Positions 12,501 to 19,990 of a DNA stretch of 64,000 nucleotides are shown here, one piece after another. Position numbers and translations under genes: made by a program. Positions within the stretch are counted from its first letter, which is position 1. Every line of letters starts with the position of its first letter. Source of the DNA: Saxidomus purpurata (Eukaryota; Mollusca; Bivalvia; Venerida; Veneridae); contig JAFMSR010000017.1 of NCBI GenBank assembly GCA_022818135.1, positions 12,972,561-13,036,560 of the forward strand, read 5' to 3'. The notes beneath the pieces were generated by a model. That model was not told the DNA's origin and made no database searches. It saw only the letters and a program-made list of their open reading frames with translations.

Positions 12501-15500
12501 AATATACCTACTAACGTATATTTAATCAAAAGACTGAAAACATAGATCAACATTGCTGTAGGGAAAATAACCTTTGTTTCTTTGTCCTTCGCGATGTTTC
12601 TTACGGCACTTTCAAATTCATCAGGATGGTCAAACGCATTAACGCAAACAATTTTACAGAAAATAATGTAAAACTACATAATGAAAGGAATGCTATATAA
12701 CAGCTGGCTGATCTGCGGGTTTAACTTTCTCTTTGGCTGAAAAGGGCAGGATCAGAATCTCGCGTGATACGGAACAACACTGTCAATTCGAAGGATACGA
12801 CCATGCAGATTAAGCGACTAATATAATATCATGATATTATAATATGATTAGACTACAATTATTTACTAGTTTATTTTTATCAAATTATTTATATAACAGT
12901 TTTCGAGTCCCCACAATAACGCTAATATTAAGTAATGCGCTCAAATTATATATTTATGTAGTATTAATTGATAGAAATTAACCCTTATGGTAGCAAGATA
13001 TTTTGCATTTTGGAGCAGTGCAAATCAACATCAGCATGAACAATTTTACAGTCTAATCATAATCTGCAATCCTCGATATTCAGAAAGTAAATTTTCATAG
13101 CGCACATTATCAAAATTATAACATTTTTGAAATCTACCAGGGCAAGAGTTACAAACAATCCCAAGTTCTGATGTTTTATGTGTGCTGGCGGTTGACTGGT
13201 GAAAAAAAGGTTTCAAATAAATGGACAGAAATTTCTGAATTTTTCCAGCATGTGTATATATAGCATTTATTGAAGCTGCCTGGCTGTTATAAACCATTAA
13301 ATGGTACAAAGTCATTAAAAACAGTACGATAAAAATACATATTTCTTCTTCCGTAATCACAAAACGTTGGACACATTTAATCGGTATTTAATAAATTTTC
13401 CACACATTTGTAGGCTACGGGTTTTTTATAGCTTTGTTTGCGTACATCAAAGCTCAGAAAAGTTTCGTAAGATGATTTACTAATTTAAAACATTCATATT
13501 TGTTAAAAACATGGCGTCAATATGAAAATACAGTGAAGACTCATTTTAATTACTACATTAAAGTTTGAATAAAGAAACTGTAATTACACCCATAATCAGG
13601 GCTGTAACGTGATTCATTCCTTCATTAGTAAACAAAAATAATAAATCAGCCAATTAAAATTATAACAAAAATGTGTTAATATCGATTCTTAGGCCTGAAT
13701 TTGGAATTATAGCGCTTGATATGTTATACCCTCCTAGAGGCTGATTGATTACTTCCCATGACAGATTACCAAGTGATGGTACCGTTCATAGTGACGCTTC
13801 GTTCTATTTGTATGTGCTATTTTTAACTACGGTGAACGGTTTCATAAGGTTTTAAACGGTTTATAACGATCCGGTCCGCTCAGGTTCGTTCTCGGTTCGG
13901 TAGCGGTTCTAAATCGTTCCGGTTGCGTTTATATGGTAAAGTTTACCTTTGGCAGTACTGTACGAGCATAAAACAACACTCGACACTCAGTTATTCCACA
14001 ATATAGTCATGAGCCAAACGGAACAATTCCTGTGTTTAAACACATCCGATTCTATTAAAACGGGCAATGAAATTATGTTTTATTACGTACTTTTATAGCA
14101 TGCAACTTATCTAATTAGTGAGACATTGGCTCCTCGCCTAATTAGGAAAAGTAAATATGATTGGTTGAAAGCCTCTCACACGCTCATTTAACATGACATG
14201 AAAGTAACGATCGACAGGCCTACTGGGTCAGGTGATCGCCAGATTTTAAATTCCGGAGACGCAGTACATATAGGCTGAATCATGCACATTTTGACAAGAG
14301 CGGAAACGTATTTAAAAAGGAATTTTTAGTTTTTTATAAATCTTAAGTTATGTATTTAATTGTAAAACATACATATATCACGCATCATGCGATACATTAT
14401 ACACTAATCTCTTATGAATGGAAAACTACGTGCACATACTGCCCAATTGATCTCGACATGAAAAAAAAAATAATGAAAATACATTTTATAAACTATAAAA
14501 TGTAAATATCTATTTCAAAGATTCGTTTTCATAGTTTAATTTTGACAAACATGAAACATGTGTATACTGCTTAGTTAAAACCAGCAGCTTCAAAATTATT
14601 TAGAGTGTAACCTACATGACACTTACGTAATGTTATCAATTTCAGATGAAAAACAATCATGAGAAAATTAGGGGGCTTGTCTAATTGAGTGTGTAATTTG
14701 TACATACATGTATTTGCATATTTATTAAATCTTAGATTTCTCATAACTATTAAATGTTATAGCCCATTTAAAAATGTGTGTTTGTTTTGATGACGATGTC
14801 AGACGACAATGAATTTTAACATATTGAATACAGATGTAACAATCAAGTGTTGCCATATTTTATTGCCTTAGGGTAATAAGGTGTATCATACATGTACCTC
14901 GAAGTCTGATCTGTCAAGCAGAGCGACGTTGAGATTGAGATCAAACAGACTTCGCGGAGACTTGTCGAATGAAAGGCAATATGTCACACTATATATTATG
15001 TATTAACTATTTTTATGGATAAAACAAGTTACGATGTTTGCTATTAAAACTGACAACAACCCTTGTTCGCATGACGTTTAAATTAACAACATACTTTTTA
15101 TTAAGAATACGTAAAGTTGTATGACCAGTGGGGTGATAATCTACTAATAGGTTTTTATACCACTCTCTTTTCATCTTCATATTTCCACATTTTTCTTAAA
15201 TTGCGCCATTTGTGCCACTGGTTCACGATTTTAAACGAATTGTGAGCGATGTCAGCCATTCAGATCGCATAACCGTTAAACACCGATTGAAACGGTTCGC
15301 TTACCGGTGCTTTGCGGTCATCGGTCCGGTGAACGGTCCGGTTAATGGTTGTTGACCGATATGACCGAACTTGGGGCAAACGCAAACAAATCGGAAACGG
15401 AACTGAACTGGACCGCAACAACAGCACTCATTACCGTTGGCAACACTAAATGCATTTCTCTTGTTTCTGTGACGTTTCAGTCGTGTCAACTTCTCTCTTC

Positions 15501-16084
15501 TATTCTATAAATTTAATGTCTTGTATAATATTGTAATCAGTGAGTTTATACGCATCATGTACCTCATTCTGAGCAGTGTCAGGTAAAACTTCTATGCATC
15601 TCGTCTGGTTCATTAAGGCTTCCCTATTGTAAACTTGCCAACTCCCTTCTACAACATTTTCGTCGTCTTCGTTCTTTTCTCCAGCCAGAATGTCTAATCT
15701 CAACTCTGCTTCCCTTTTGGATTCGTTTCTCAAATACATCTGTCTCGGTGCACATGCCTTTGCTTTTTTTGCCCCTTTTAAAGGTTTCTTGACTTGCTGC
15801 TGACGTTTACGCGAGGTATGTTCGCTGTCTGATAAATTATCAAATTGTATGCCTTTCTCCTTTTTTTGTGACGTCTCCATTCGAGGCCCTACAACTGGAA
15901 ATACAATTTGTCTTGTTTCATTGTAAGCATCGAACTTGGACGCATCTGCCCTGAGTGTATTTCTCCGAAATGCATCATCATCTTCCTCGTCATCCGTTGA
16001 CAAATAGCTAGTCTGGCGAGACCCCATTTTTTGCGCTTCATTATTTCCATAATCATTTAAAGAACTATGTGCCTCCATCATCAC
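497..16084 (-). CDS. TRPM2-like cation channel gene, N-terminal half (12 exons, 3' part outside window)
   Basis: Spliced gene model joining the twelve exons listed separately. Summed exon length is 2167 bp (about 722 codons), and intron phases match at every junction (0,0,2,0,1,0,2,1,0,0,0). The protein carries the TRPM N-terminal homology region: a Cys-rich start (ECQCGYTFSEH), a SLOG/LSDAT-type nucleotide-binding core (NLLISVTGG, GAWIVTAGTHAGV, HFILVDNATQHKYGVE, GSGRAANI) and TRPM ankyrin-like repeats (LALAWNRIDLAKNDIF, DRTDFVELFFDHGVSL). The CQCGYT block and KRECSHF are closest to TRPM2 among family members I know. TRPM2 is a Ca2+-permeable cation channel gated by ADP-ribose. Tyr and Arg equivalents of human Tyr295, Arg302 and Arg358, which bind ADP-ribose in MHR1/2, are retained. 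The transmembrane and C-terminal (possible NUDT9-H) parts would lie left of position 1 and are unseen. Family assignment is firm; TRPM2 subtype is inferred. Confidence 0.85.
594..755 (-). other. Intron sequence between exons 11 and 12
   Basis: This is the exon-proximal part of the intron that continues to 2604. No exon-like open frame is seen. The tandem array starts at about 756. Confidence 0.5.
756..1915. repeat. Tandem array, unit ~146 bp, about 8 copies
   Basis: The marker 'ggcaataactctg' recurs at about 755, 902, 1048, 1194 and 1340 and onward to 1780, a period of 146-147 bp. Each unit also contains 'gcacttcctctca', 'attgaattccaacca' and 'gctccggacaa'. Copies diverge by a few percent and one carries small indels. 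The array runs directly into a (GACC)n tract and a GC-rich hairpin (1981-2012), a composite I recall from several bivalve genomes. It lies in the last visible TRPM-like intron. Open frames inside it are accidental. Confidence 0.9.
1928..1961. repeat. (GACC)n microsatellite
   Basis: About eight tandem 'gacc' units abut the end of the 146 bp array. The same junction of array, tetranucleotide and hairpin suggests one composite mobile unit. Confidence 0.9.
1981..2012. repeat. Hairpin TATACCCCC...GGGGGTATA
   Basis: Nine-base perfect arms (tataccccc / gggggtata) flank a 14-nt loop. It sits 20 bp after the (GACC)n tract and probably marks the end of the composite repeat. A similar hairpin at 29134-29159 heads another dispersed repeat. 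Confidence 0.75.
2285..2525 (+). mobile_element. tRNA-derived SINE, family A, near full length
   Basis: The 5' part has pol III promoter-like boxes: 'aaggtcgagtggt' (A-box-like, ~2310) and 'gggttcaagccc' (B-box, ~2373). Downstream are 'ctcaggaacgatggt' and a 3' part ending 'aaacgggcgttaaactcat', which resembles a conserved 3' domain common in molluscan SINEs. Two diverged reverse-strand copies (18478-18600 and 54463-54612) share the segments 'cgctgactt', 'aacctctcatagattgag' and 'caagccctgctaccgac', so this is a repeat family rather than a tRNA gene. Located in a TRPM-like intron. Confidence 0.7.
2605..2652 (-). CDS. TRPM-like gene, exon 11 (48 bp microexon)
   Basis: Reads MTKNSLLRTLLDKKCG between acceptor 'gatttacag' and a consensus donor 'gtaagttc'; phase 0 in and out. 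It aligns with the TRPM segment of the form 'NTLLFHLVQDVKKG' that follows the LYNT block of exon 10. The exon is short, so the call rests on strong splice sites, matching phase and order. Confidence 0.65.
3349..3452. repeat. 104 bp inverted-repeat (foldback) unit
   Basis: Perfect 13 bp inverted ends, TAACATCCACAGT at 3349-3361 and ACTGTGGATGTTA at 3440-3452. Outside them a further 'gtaaag' / 'ctttac' pair is offset by three bases. It lies about 60 bp downstream of the exon 10 donor. It could be a small MITE or a structured intronic element. Confidence 0.6.
3511..3645 (-). CDS. TRPM-like gene, exon 10
   Basis: 135 bp, 45 codons, phase 0 at both ends. Acceptor 'cttcaaag', donor 'gtttgtgt' after LLYNT. 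It encodes GSLDDLMLSALQLDRTDFV and then ELFFDHGVSLRQFLT, matching the TRPM block '[21 protein letters not shown]...LYNT'. An alternative donor (after 3462) would add 49 bp and break phase with exon 11, so the earlier donor is preferred. Confidence 0.85.
4326..4426 (-). CDS. TRPM-like gene, exon 9
   Basis: 101 bp between acceptor 'ttttgcag' and donor 'gtgagagt'. It encodes ANTNGGMYILSLALAWNRID and then LAKNDIFVDDRKWP. 'LALAWNRID.AK..IF.D...W' is a signature of TRPM homology regions. Phase 1 in (completing the split Ala codon from exon 8), phase 0 out. Confidence 0.93.
4560..6180 (+). pseudogene. Decayed L1/Tx1-like non-LTR reverse transcriptase fossil
   Basis: Conceptual translation in shifting plus-strand frames shows reverse-transcriptase landmarks in order. 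VRQGCPLSSQLFIL is at 4641-4682, followed by an IKGVVIGDREI segment (~4728). KITVVKRFALPKIL at 5101-5142 matches the '(G)KITVIKSLALPKL' block of L1-like ORF2. An 'FELVWDKKPEQ' stretch is near 5205. A cysteine block with 'EEKLEHTFLSC' is at ~6005-6045, like the C-terminal 'EETLEHLFFEC' motif. Many frameshifts and stops exist, so it is inactive. It is antisense within the intron between TRPM-like exons 8 and 9. The 5' part of ORF2 is absent or unrecognisable. Confidence 0.75.
6443..6642 (-). CDS. TRPM-like gene, exon 8
   Basis: 200 bp; acceptor 'atttacag', donor 'gtaggttt'; phase 2 in, phase 1 out. It encodes TRRFMDQSLRKEIRNML, then a Gly/Asn linker and FELDRKSGVNEMDIALLQAL. This matches the TRPM segment ending 'LTVFR...GQQDVDVAILQALLKA' that links the nucleotide-binding core to the ankyrin-like repeats. 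Confidence 0.9.
6643..6985 (-). other. Intron between exons 7 and 8
   Basis: 343 bp of AT-rich sequence with a donor at 6985-6981 ('gtatgttc') and an acceptor at 6644-6643 (minus reading). No other feature seen. Confidence 0.7.
6986..7338 (-). CDS. TRPM-like gene, exon 7 (nucleotide-binding core)
   Basis: 353 bp; acceptor 'ctaaatag', donor 'gtatgttc' after ...NKQKK; phase 0 in, phase 2 out. It encodes HFILVDNATQHKYGVELNFR and, later, VNGGLRTLETV and TPSVIVKGSGRAANILAYAY. These are canonical TRPM MHR2 motifs (human TRPM2: 'HFILVDDGT..YGVEI', 'TPCVVVEGSGRVADV'). The Tyr in YGVEL, the Arg seven residues after it and the Arg in GSGR correspond to human TRPM2 Tyr295, Arg302 and Arg358, which contact ADP-ribose. 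An alternative in-frame stop downstream of the donor is intronic. Confidence 0.95.
7339..7957 (-). other. Intron between exons 6 and 7
   Basis: 619 bp, AT-rich, donor 'gtaaaatt', acceptor 'ctaaatag'. No repeat or exon recognised. Confidence 0.7.
7958..8115 (-). CDS. TRPM-like gene, exon 6
   Basis: 158 bp; acceptor 'atattttag', donor 'gtaaaatt'; phase 1 in, phase 0 out. Reads GAWIVTAGTHAGVTRVIGKA, then IASWGCIQNKEALIGKQ near the 3' end. It matches the TRPM MHR1 block 'GAWIITGGSHTGVMKQVG...IGVATWG..H.RE.LI'. The GTHAG loop corresponds to the SLOG-fold phosphate-binding turn. No ATG is present at its start, so simple ORF calling misses this exon. Confidence 0.93.
8274..8454 (-). CDS. TRPM-like gene, exon 5
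   Basis: 181 bp; acceptor 'ttgcgaaag', donor 'gtaagctt'; phase 0 in, phase 1 out. Encodes YIRVDADTKTSDMWNIMEKE and then WGLHKPNLLISVTGGSKDF. This is the hallmark TRPM N-terminal block ('YVRVS.DT...WGL..PNLLISVTGG'). The downstream Lys/Arg-rich stretch and TTLTT lead directly into GAWIV of exon 6. Confidence 0.95.
9766..9852 (-). mobile_element. tRNA-derived SINE head, family B
   Basis: Minus-strand reading gives 'taggtcagtcggtagggc' (A-box-like) and, ~45 nt later, 'ggattcgagttcc' (B-box), followed by 'tgtccggctgcaccc'. Spacing fits a tRNA gene, but the acceptor stem does not pair well and no CCA-proximal structure is clear. A SINE head or tRNA pseudogene is more likely than a functional tRNA. 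Confidence 0.5.
9908..10690. repeat. (GTCT)n/(GTCC)n tract with associated diverged dispersed repeat
   Basis: A pure (GTCT)n then (GTCC)n run lies at 9911-9977 and a second, mixed run at 10147-10182. Between them are mirrored 'ggtaggaggtgtgg' and 'accacctaataccacct' segments, and 'aagtggtca' twice. From 10195 to 10690 two diverged repeats of ~300 bp share 'cttgatgga.ttt..tgaaactt.gt.g' and 'aaaggt.aaggt.a.aggga'. I recall this composite type from bivalves. Noncoding. Confidence 0.7.
11193..11361 (-). CDS. TRPM-like gene, exon 4
   Basis: 169 bp; acceptor 'aaatttcag', donor 'gtatttca'; phase 2 in, phase 0 out. Encodes DKMDAECQCGYTFSEH and later TTDAFGEIEFLGGQVSK. The CQCGYT..EH motif matches TRPM2 (VCQCGYTHEQH), and 'TDAFG.I.F.G' is shared by TRPM proteins. 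It reads directly into YIRVDADTK of exon 5. Confidence 0.93.
11362..11961 (-). other. Intron between exons 3 and 4
   Basis: 600 bp, AT-rich with long T runs. No repeat recognised. Confidence 0.7.
11962..12062 (-). CDS. TRPM-like gene, exon 3
   Basis: 101 bp; acceptor 'ttatatag', consensus donor 'gtaagtac'; phase 0 in, phase 2 out. Encodes KDVMNKETGLISRQIKKREC followed by SHFISASSHSLQDD across the junction. 'IKKREC.HFI.SS' matches the start of TRPM MHR1 (TRPM2 'IKKKECVYFVESSK'). No internal ATG start is needed. Confidence 0.88.
12063..12571 (-). other. Intron between exons 2 and 3
   Basis: 509 bp of AT-rich sequence. A short open frame with hydrophobic content at 12167-12418 shows no exon hallmarks or family match. 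Confidence 0.6.
12572..12673 (-). CDS. Probable TRPM-like gene exon 2
   Basis: 102 bp (34 codons), phase 0 at both ends. Acceptor 'cattatgtag', donor 'gttatttt'. Encodes IVCVNAFDHPDEFESAVRNI and then AKDKETK. The composition looks coding (charged, codon-balanced, against AT-rich surroundings), and the phase matches exon 3. I cannot align it with a known TRPM block, so it rests on composition, splice sites and position. Confidence 0.55.
12674..15562 (-). other. Intron between exons 1 and 2
   Basis: About 2.9 kb. It contains a 20 bp perfect AT palindrome (TATAATATCATGATATTATA) at ~12830, an acceptor-like 'tttttttcaccag' near 13190 (minus reading), and two CGGT-rich blocks (13800-13940, 15235-15440). 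Otherwise AT-rich and featureless. Confidence 0.5.
13800..15440. repeat. Two CGGT-motif-rich blocks, possibly arms of one degenerate DNA element
   Basis: At 13825-13930 the motifs 'aacggttt', 'ccggtccg', 'ggttcggtagcggttc' and 'ttccggttgcgttta' are packed together. At 15260-15440 'accgttaaacaccg', 'catcggtccggtgaacggtccgg' (a near-palindrome), 'gaccgatatgaccgaac' and 'ggcaaacgcaaac' recur. The blocks are far more GC/CpG-rich than their surroundings and partly mirror each other ('ttgcgttta' vs 'caaacgcaa'). This would fit subterminal repeats of a ~1.6 kb transposon, but no exact terminal repeat was found. Confidence 0.35.
15563..16084 (-). CDS. Probable first coding exon of the TRPM-like gene
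   Basis: Open frame of 194 codons (16084-15500) with coding composition. It starts MMMEAHSSLNDYGNNEAQKM and has an acidic patch (STDDEEDDDAFRR), a Lys-rich segment (RKRQQQVKKPLKGAKKAKA) and RNESKREAELRLDILAGEKN. A phase-0 donor 'gtacatga' after DTAQNE (15563) would leave 174 codons and fits the phase-0 acceptor of exon 2. The region is hydrophilic and probably disordered, as is common at TRPM N-termini. It could instead be an unspliced separate gene ending at 15500. A 'ttttacag' acceptor at ~16300 (minus) may mark a 5' UTR exon. Confidence 0.55.
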
Positions 16085-17157
16085 ACTGCGTTAAGTAGAA
16101 TTTCGATAATATGATCACCCGACAAGTGATCCCTCAAAGAAAGAGGCTTTTAAACTTGTATTATTTTCAAACGTTATGGACATTTTTCCTTGTTTCATCA
16201 GATTCTTCAACTGGTCTGTAAAGCAATATTAAGATTCATCCTCTATATCATCTGAAAATCTCACAATAACATCCGGTTTGTCCTGTCTTCAATTATCTGT
16301 AAAACACAAAAGACATGACGAAACCTATGTTGGTCATTTAGGACATACAAAAACGGAATTAAAAACTCCTTCATATGTGCCCCCCTTACAAGACGTTCTA
16401 ATCCTCAAGTTGAATTATTACTTCTTAGTCCTTACCAGATAAGACCCTAACTGATTGGTGTTTTTAGACTGGATATTTAGACCAATAATTAATTGATAAG
16501 TTTGTATTTTAAGCAATTGGTTAAGGTATTTATCAATGATACGTTTTTTTTTATTTGACAATTGAAATTGCAGGCGTTTTTAGTAAAATGTTCATATTCC
16601 TTTTACATTATACAGGTTTATGCAGCAAAATAATTCTAAAATTCTTTAAAGATTGTTTACCGACTAAGTAAGTTAGTATATCAATAGTATAAACGATGTG
16701 TGAATTTATCGCTGATGAAAAATTGTGATTTTATTCGGATTAATGTAGAACGTTGGAGGTTATGTATTGGATGTTTTATTCTAGTAAGGAATGCTTTTAA
16801 ATATTTATACACGCAAGTAAAAACTAAATAGTTGCACCAAAATGTATTTTAAAATGAATACAGACCATTAATATGATTTAGTTAAAAGTGAACAGCCCGA
16901 ACTGTCTTCAGAAATATAAAAATATCGGATACTGAATGTTGCATTATTTAAACGTGAAAATAGTGGGAACAAATGAATTGGTACCGATGATTCTAGTAAT
17001 AGGAGGATGCTTTCCACTGATGGATCCATATACTACTGTTGTCATGCATACATGAACTTCCAACTCTGCCAACTTTGAGTCGAGTTGAAATAAACTGTGT
17101 TTTTTTGCATTAATTAAATTATTTACACTCGATATAGAGCCTAACGCCGAAACTGAT
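16085..17157. other. Upstream flank of the TRPM-like gene
   Basis: The first 200 bp are relatively CpG-bearing and may include the 5' UTR or promoter. No clear TATA or initiator could be assigned. 16330-17157 is AT-rich with no recognised feature. Confidence 0.4.
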
Positions 17158-17330
17158 CTGGGCTTCGATAGCACAGAGGTTTATTTTCTATACGGTAGGT
17201 CCGGGGTTCGAATCAAGACTTATGCCTTAGTCCATCCTGCTGAAATATGTAGCAGCGACGGAAAACATACTACATGTATTTCTCTCCACGATCGTGTCAA
17301 AATCTAAGTTACTGGCGATGTCATCGTATT
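17158..17330 (+). mobile_element. tRNA-derived SINE fragment
   Basis: 'cgatagcacagaggt' (A-box-like) and 'ggggttcgaatcaag' (contains a canonical GGTTCGAATC B-box) are ~45 nt apart. A tail follows with no A-run. No complete tRNA cloverleaf is apparent. It sits immediately upstream of the 'gacctag' tandem block. Confidence 0.5.
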
Positions 17331-17339
17331 AAAACTAAA

Positions 17340-18200
17340 ATGTTTTTATATGATTGACCAAAAACATGCCTCAAGTTGCGATTCAACCTATTGCCAAGTC
17401 ATTCAACAAGGTTTTTCTATGATTTGACTTGTTGACCTAGCTTTTGCCTTCACTTGGCTTATTTTTGATATTGACCTATAATTGATCAAGAAAAACATTC
17501 AGATCAATGTTAATGACGGTTGGGTGTCAAATGTGGCTTCTAGAGTGTTCACAAAGTTTATCTATGAATTGAACTTGTGCCATAGTATTTCAACCAACGT
17601 TTTTTACTTTCGATTTGATATAGAGAGCATCAAGATTAACATTCCTACCAAATTTCATGATGATTGGGGCAGGACTCTAAAGTTTTCACACGGGTTTTCT
17701 ATGGTTTGACTGGGTGACCTAGTTTTTGACCCTCACTTTCGAACTTGGCCTAGATATCATCAAGACGAACATTCTGGCCATTTTCTATGGTGTTCTTAAG
17801 ATTTGTTCTAGTATTTTACCTTGTGACATAGTTTTTGTCACAAGTATCTCAGTTTGGAAGTTTGCGAGACAAGCACATTTGACAGCGTGACCTAGTTTTT
17901 AACTCCAGATAACTCAGATTCGAACTTATCCTAGAATTCATCAAGATAAATGTTTTGATAATTTGTCATGGTAATCTGTTAATAAATGTGGCGTCAAGAG
18001 TGTTAAAAAATGTTTTCTTGAATTGACCATGTGAACCACGATTCAAACGTGGCCTAGAAATCATTGAGATAAACATGCAGATTGGCCTCAAAATGTGGGC
18101 TCAAAGTGTTCACAAGGTAAACATGGACAGCAGACAGACGACGGACATCAGGCGTTCACAATAGCTCATTTTTGAGCATTCCGTGCTCAGGTGAGCTAAA
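17340..18200. repeat. Degenerate tandem block (~150-170 bp unit) with terminal hairpin
   Basis: Recurring phrases: 'gacctagtttttgac', 'gaacttggcctagatatcatcaaga', 'aacattc.g..ca', 'tgtgg.ttctagagtgttcacaa'. About five diverged units end at 'gacagacgacggacatcaggcg' and a hairpin at 18162-18198 (tagctca...tgagcta with inner tgagca/tgctca). The array-plus-hairpin layout parallels that at 756-2012. Short open frames here are accidental. Confidence 0.8.
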
Positions 18201-18477
18201 CAGAAATGCAATACAGGTACATGTATGAACTTATGTGCTGATTCATGTGAACATCCAGTTTATAAAAGTATATAAAAATGGAAACCAAGATGGCTGCGTC
18301 AAGCATATAATGCTCCATAAAAACATGTAACCAAAACTTTTAAAAATCACCAGAACACCATTACATTGAGCAAAAAGATTATTTGATGTTGAGAAAGCAA
18401 CTCTAATTTCGCAAACTATGTGACCAGGCTTTCTCAATGTGCCTTTTCAACGGATTTTCTACTAGGTATAGGACGCA

Positions 18478-18600
18478 TATGACAAAACCCACCATCGTTC
18501 CTCAGAAAGATCAGTACTAGACATTGTTCCACCGTAAGAAACTGCCAACTTTCTCATATAATATTAGTTGGTAGCAGGGCTTGAATTGTTTTGAACAAGA
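18478..18600 (-). mobile_element. SINE family A, partial copy
   Basis: Minus reading gives 'ttcaagccctgctaccaac', then 'gcagtttctta' and 'ctgaggaacgatggt', matching the central part of the copy at 2285-2525. 5' and 3' ends are lost. Confidence 0.6.
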
Positions 18601-19269
18601 AGGCAGTCATGGAGGTATAAAAACTGGGTACAAAGATGGTTCATCCAAGAACCATTTTGAATAACAGATTAATTATCTTTTTTTTTAATAAGCACATAAA
18701 ATTCAAATTTGCGTTTCAAGATATCTTATTGATACAATAACCTGCATTTGCAAAAAGAAACATTTGTTATATTTAAGACAAATGTTGTTATCAATATTAA
18801 TGCGGAAGTGTATGAAATAAAATGAGTAATTTTCTTGGAATTTGCATACAGTGTACTTAGGCCTACACCACCTTCCCAAAATAGAATGTGTCATTATAAG
18901 TGAAACCAATCTGCACATTTTCATCTTTTCATCCATTAGTAACTAATTCATCATAATATTGAATGTATCACTAAAAGCGATTCATTGATTCTACTAATGC
19001 ATTCTTGACTCAAAGAATAGCGAGTTATTACCATTTTGTGGAAGGGTCCGGACAAATTGGGAATACCGCATCGTTTCCTCTGCCTTTGGAATGCTAGGTT
19101 ACTGCCAAGTATATAATGATTTCTCTTCATTTTACTCACCTCGTACTTGAAAGCATAAACCTATATTTACAAGGCTTCTGTATCCTTCTGAATCAGATGT
19201 GGATTGATTAAGTTTTTTAAAAACCAGTTTAACTGCTGTGGTTCAGAGTTGCGGGTGAAAAAACTGTCG

Positions 19270-19990
19270 AACACTTATAATAAACTGTAACACTTAAGCG
19301 TGACCATTTTTAACCCCAGTGGCAAGAGTTAAACAAACTCGGTAAAATGCCTATAGACATTGCTACATATCACAGGTCTAAGCTTTGTACATTGTGGTTA
19401 TGAACAAGAAGTTTTTAAAGTGTTTCCTATATAAGTCTATATAAAAATGGACCAGCTGGGTCTGCCAAACTTTAATTTCACGTGTATGGTTTCTACAATC
19501 TTGTTTGAGGACAGTAAACAATGCTAAAAATTATCTTAGTATTCGACCTTGTGTTTTTGGAGAATAAAATTTTTAGATGTTCTCCTTTGTTCTAAGCATA
19601 CCAAGTGACCATTTAGGCCCCACCGGCCTGATTTAAACTTGGAACAGGACTACTAGACAATTATAAACACAAAATATCTGAAAGGTCTGAACCTTTTGGC
19701 GGTGGAGAGGAATATTTTTTAAGTTTCTCATATACAGGTATATCAAAAACAAGTGACTACCTGAGCGGGGCCAATTTTGACCCCAGGGGCATGATTAGCG
19801 GTTTTAAGGAAGAATACTCAAATATCTATTAAAAACAAGTGACCGCCTGGGCGGGGACATTTTTGAACCTAGAGACATGATTTCAACACACTTGGTAGCT
19901 GACCACAAGACAATAATATTTTCAAAATATCTTAGCTCTGGGCCTTTTGTTTTGGAAAACAAGTGTTTTTTGTCTATTTTTAATTACGGT
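19270..19990. repeat. Degenerate tandem block with 'gacc...cc(c)..gg..tgattt' units
   Basis: At least four diverged units of ~120-150 bp share 'aagtgacc.cctg.gcgggg.ca.tttt.a.cc', 'ggcatgattt.aac', 'actactagacaa' and 'aaatatct.a...tctg.gccttttg'. It resembles a dispersed bivalve repeat I recall. No coding content. Confidence 0.6.

Noticed and set aside
12830..12850. 20 bp perfect AT palindrome
   Set aside because: Palindromes of A/T only are common in DNA of this composition. No other structure supports function.
13046..13360. 104-codon minus-strand frame with a good acceptor-like 'tttttttcaccag'
   Set aside because: The exon that would result (~58 bp to a 'gtagattt' donor) has a phase that does not fit exon 2, and the peptide matches no TRPM block. 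It is kept only as a remote alternative exon.
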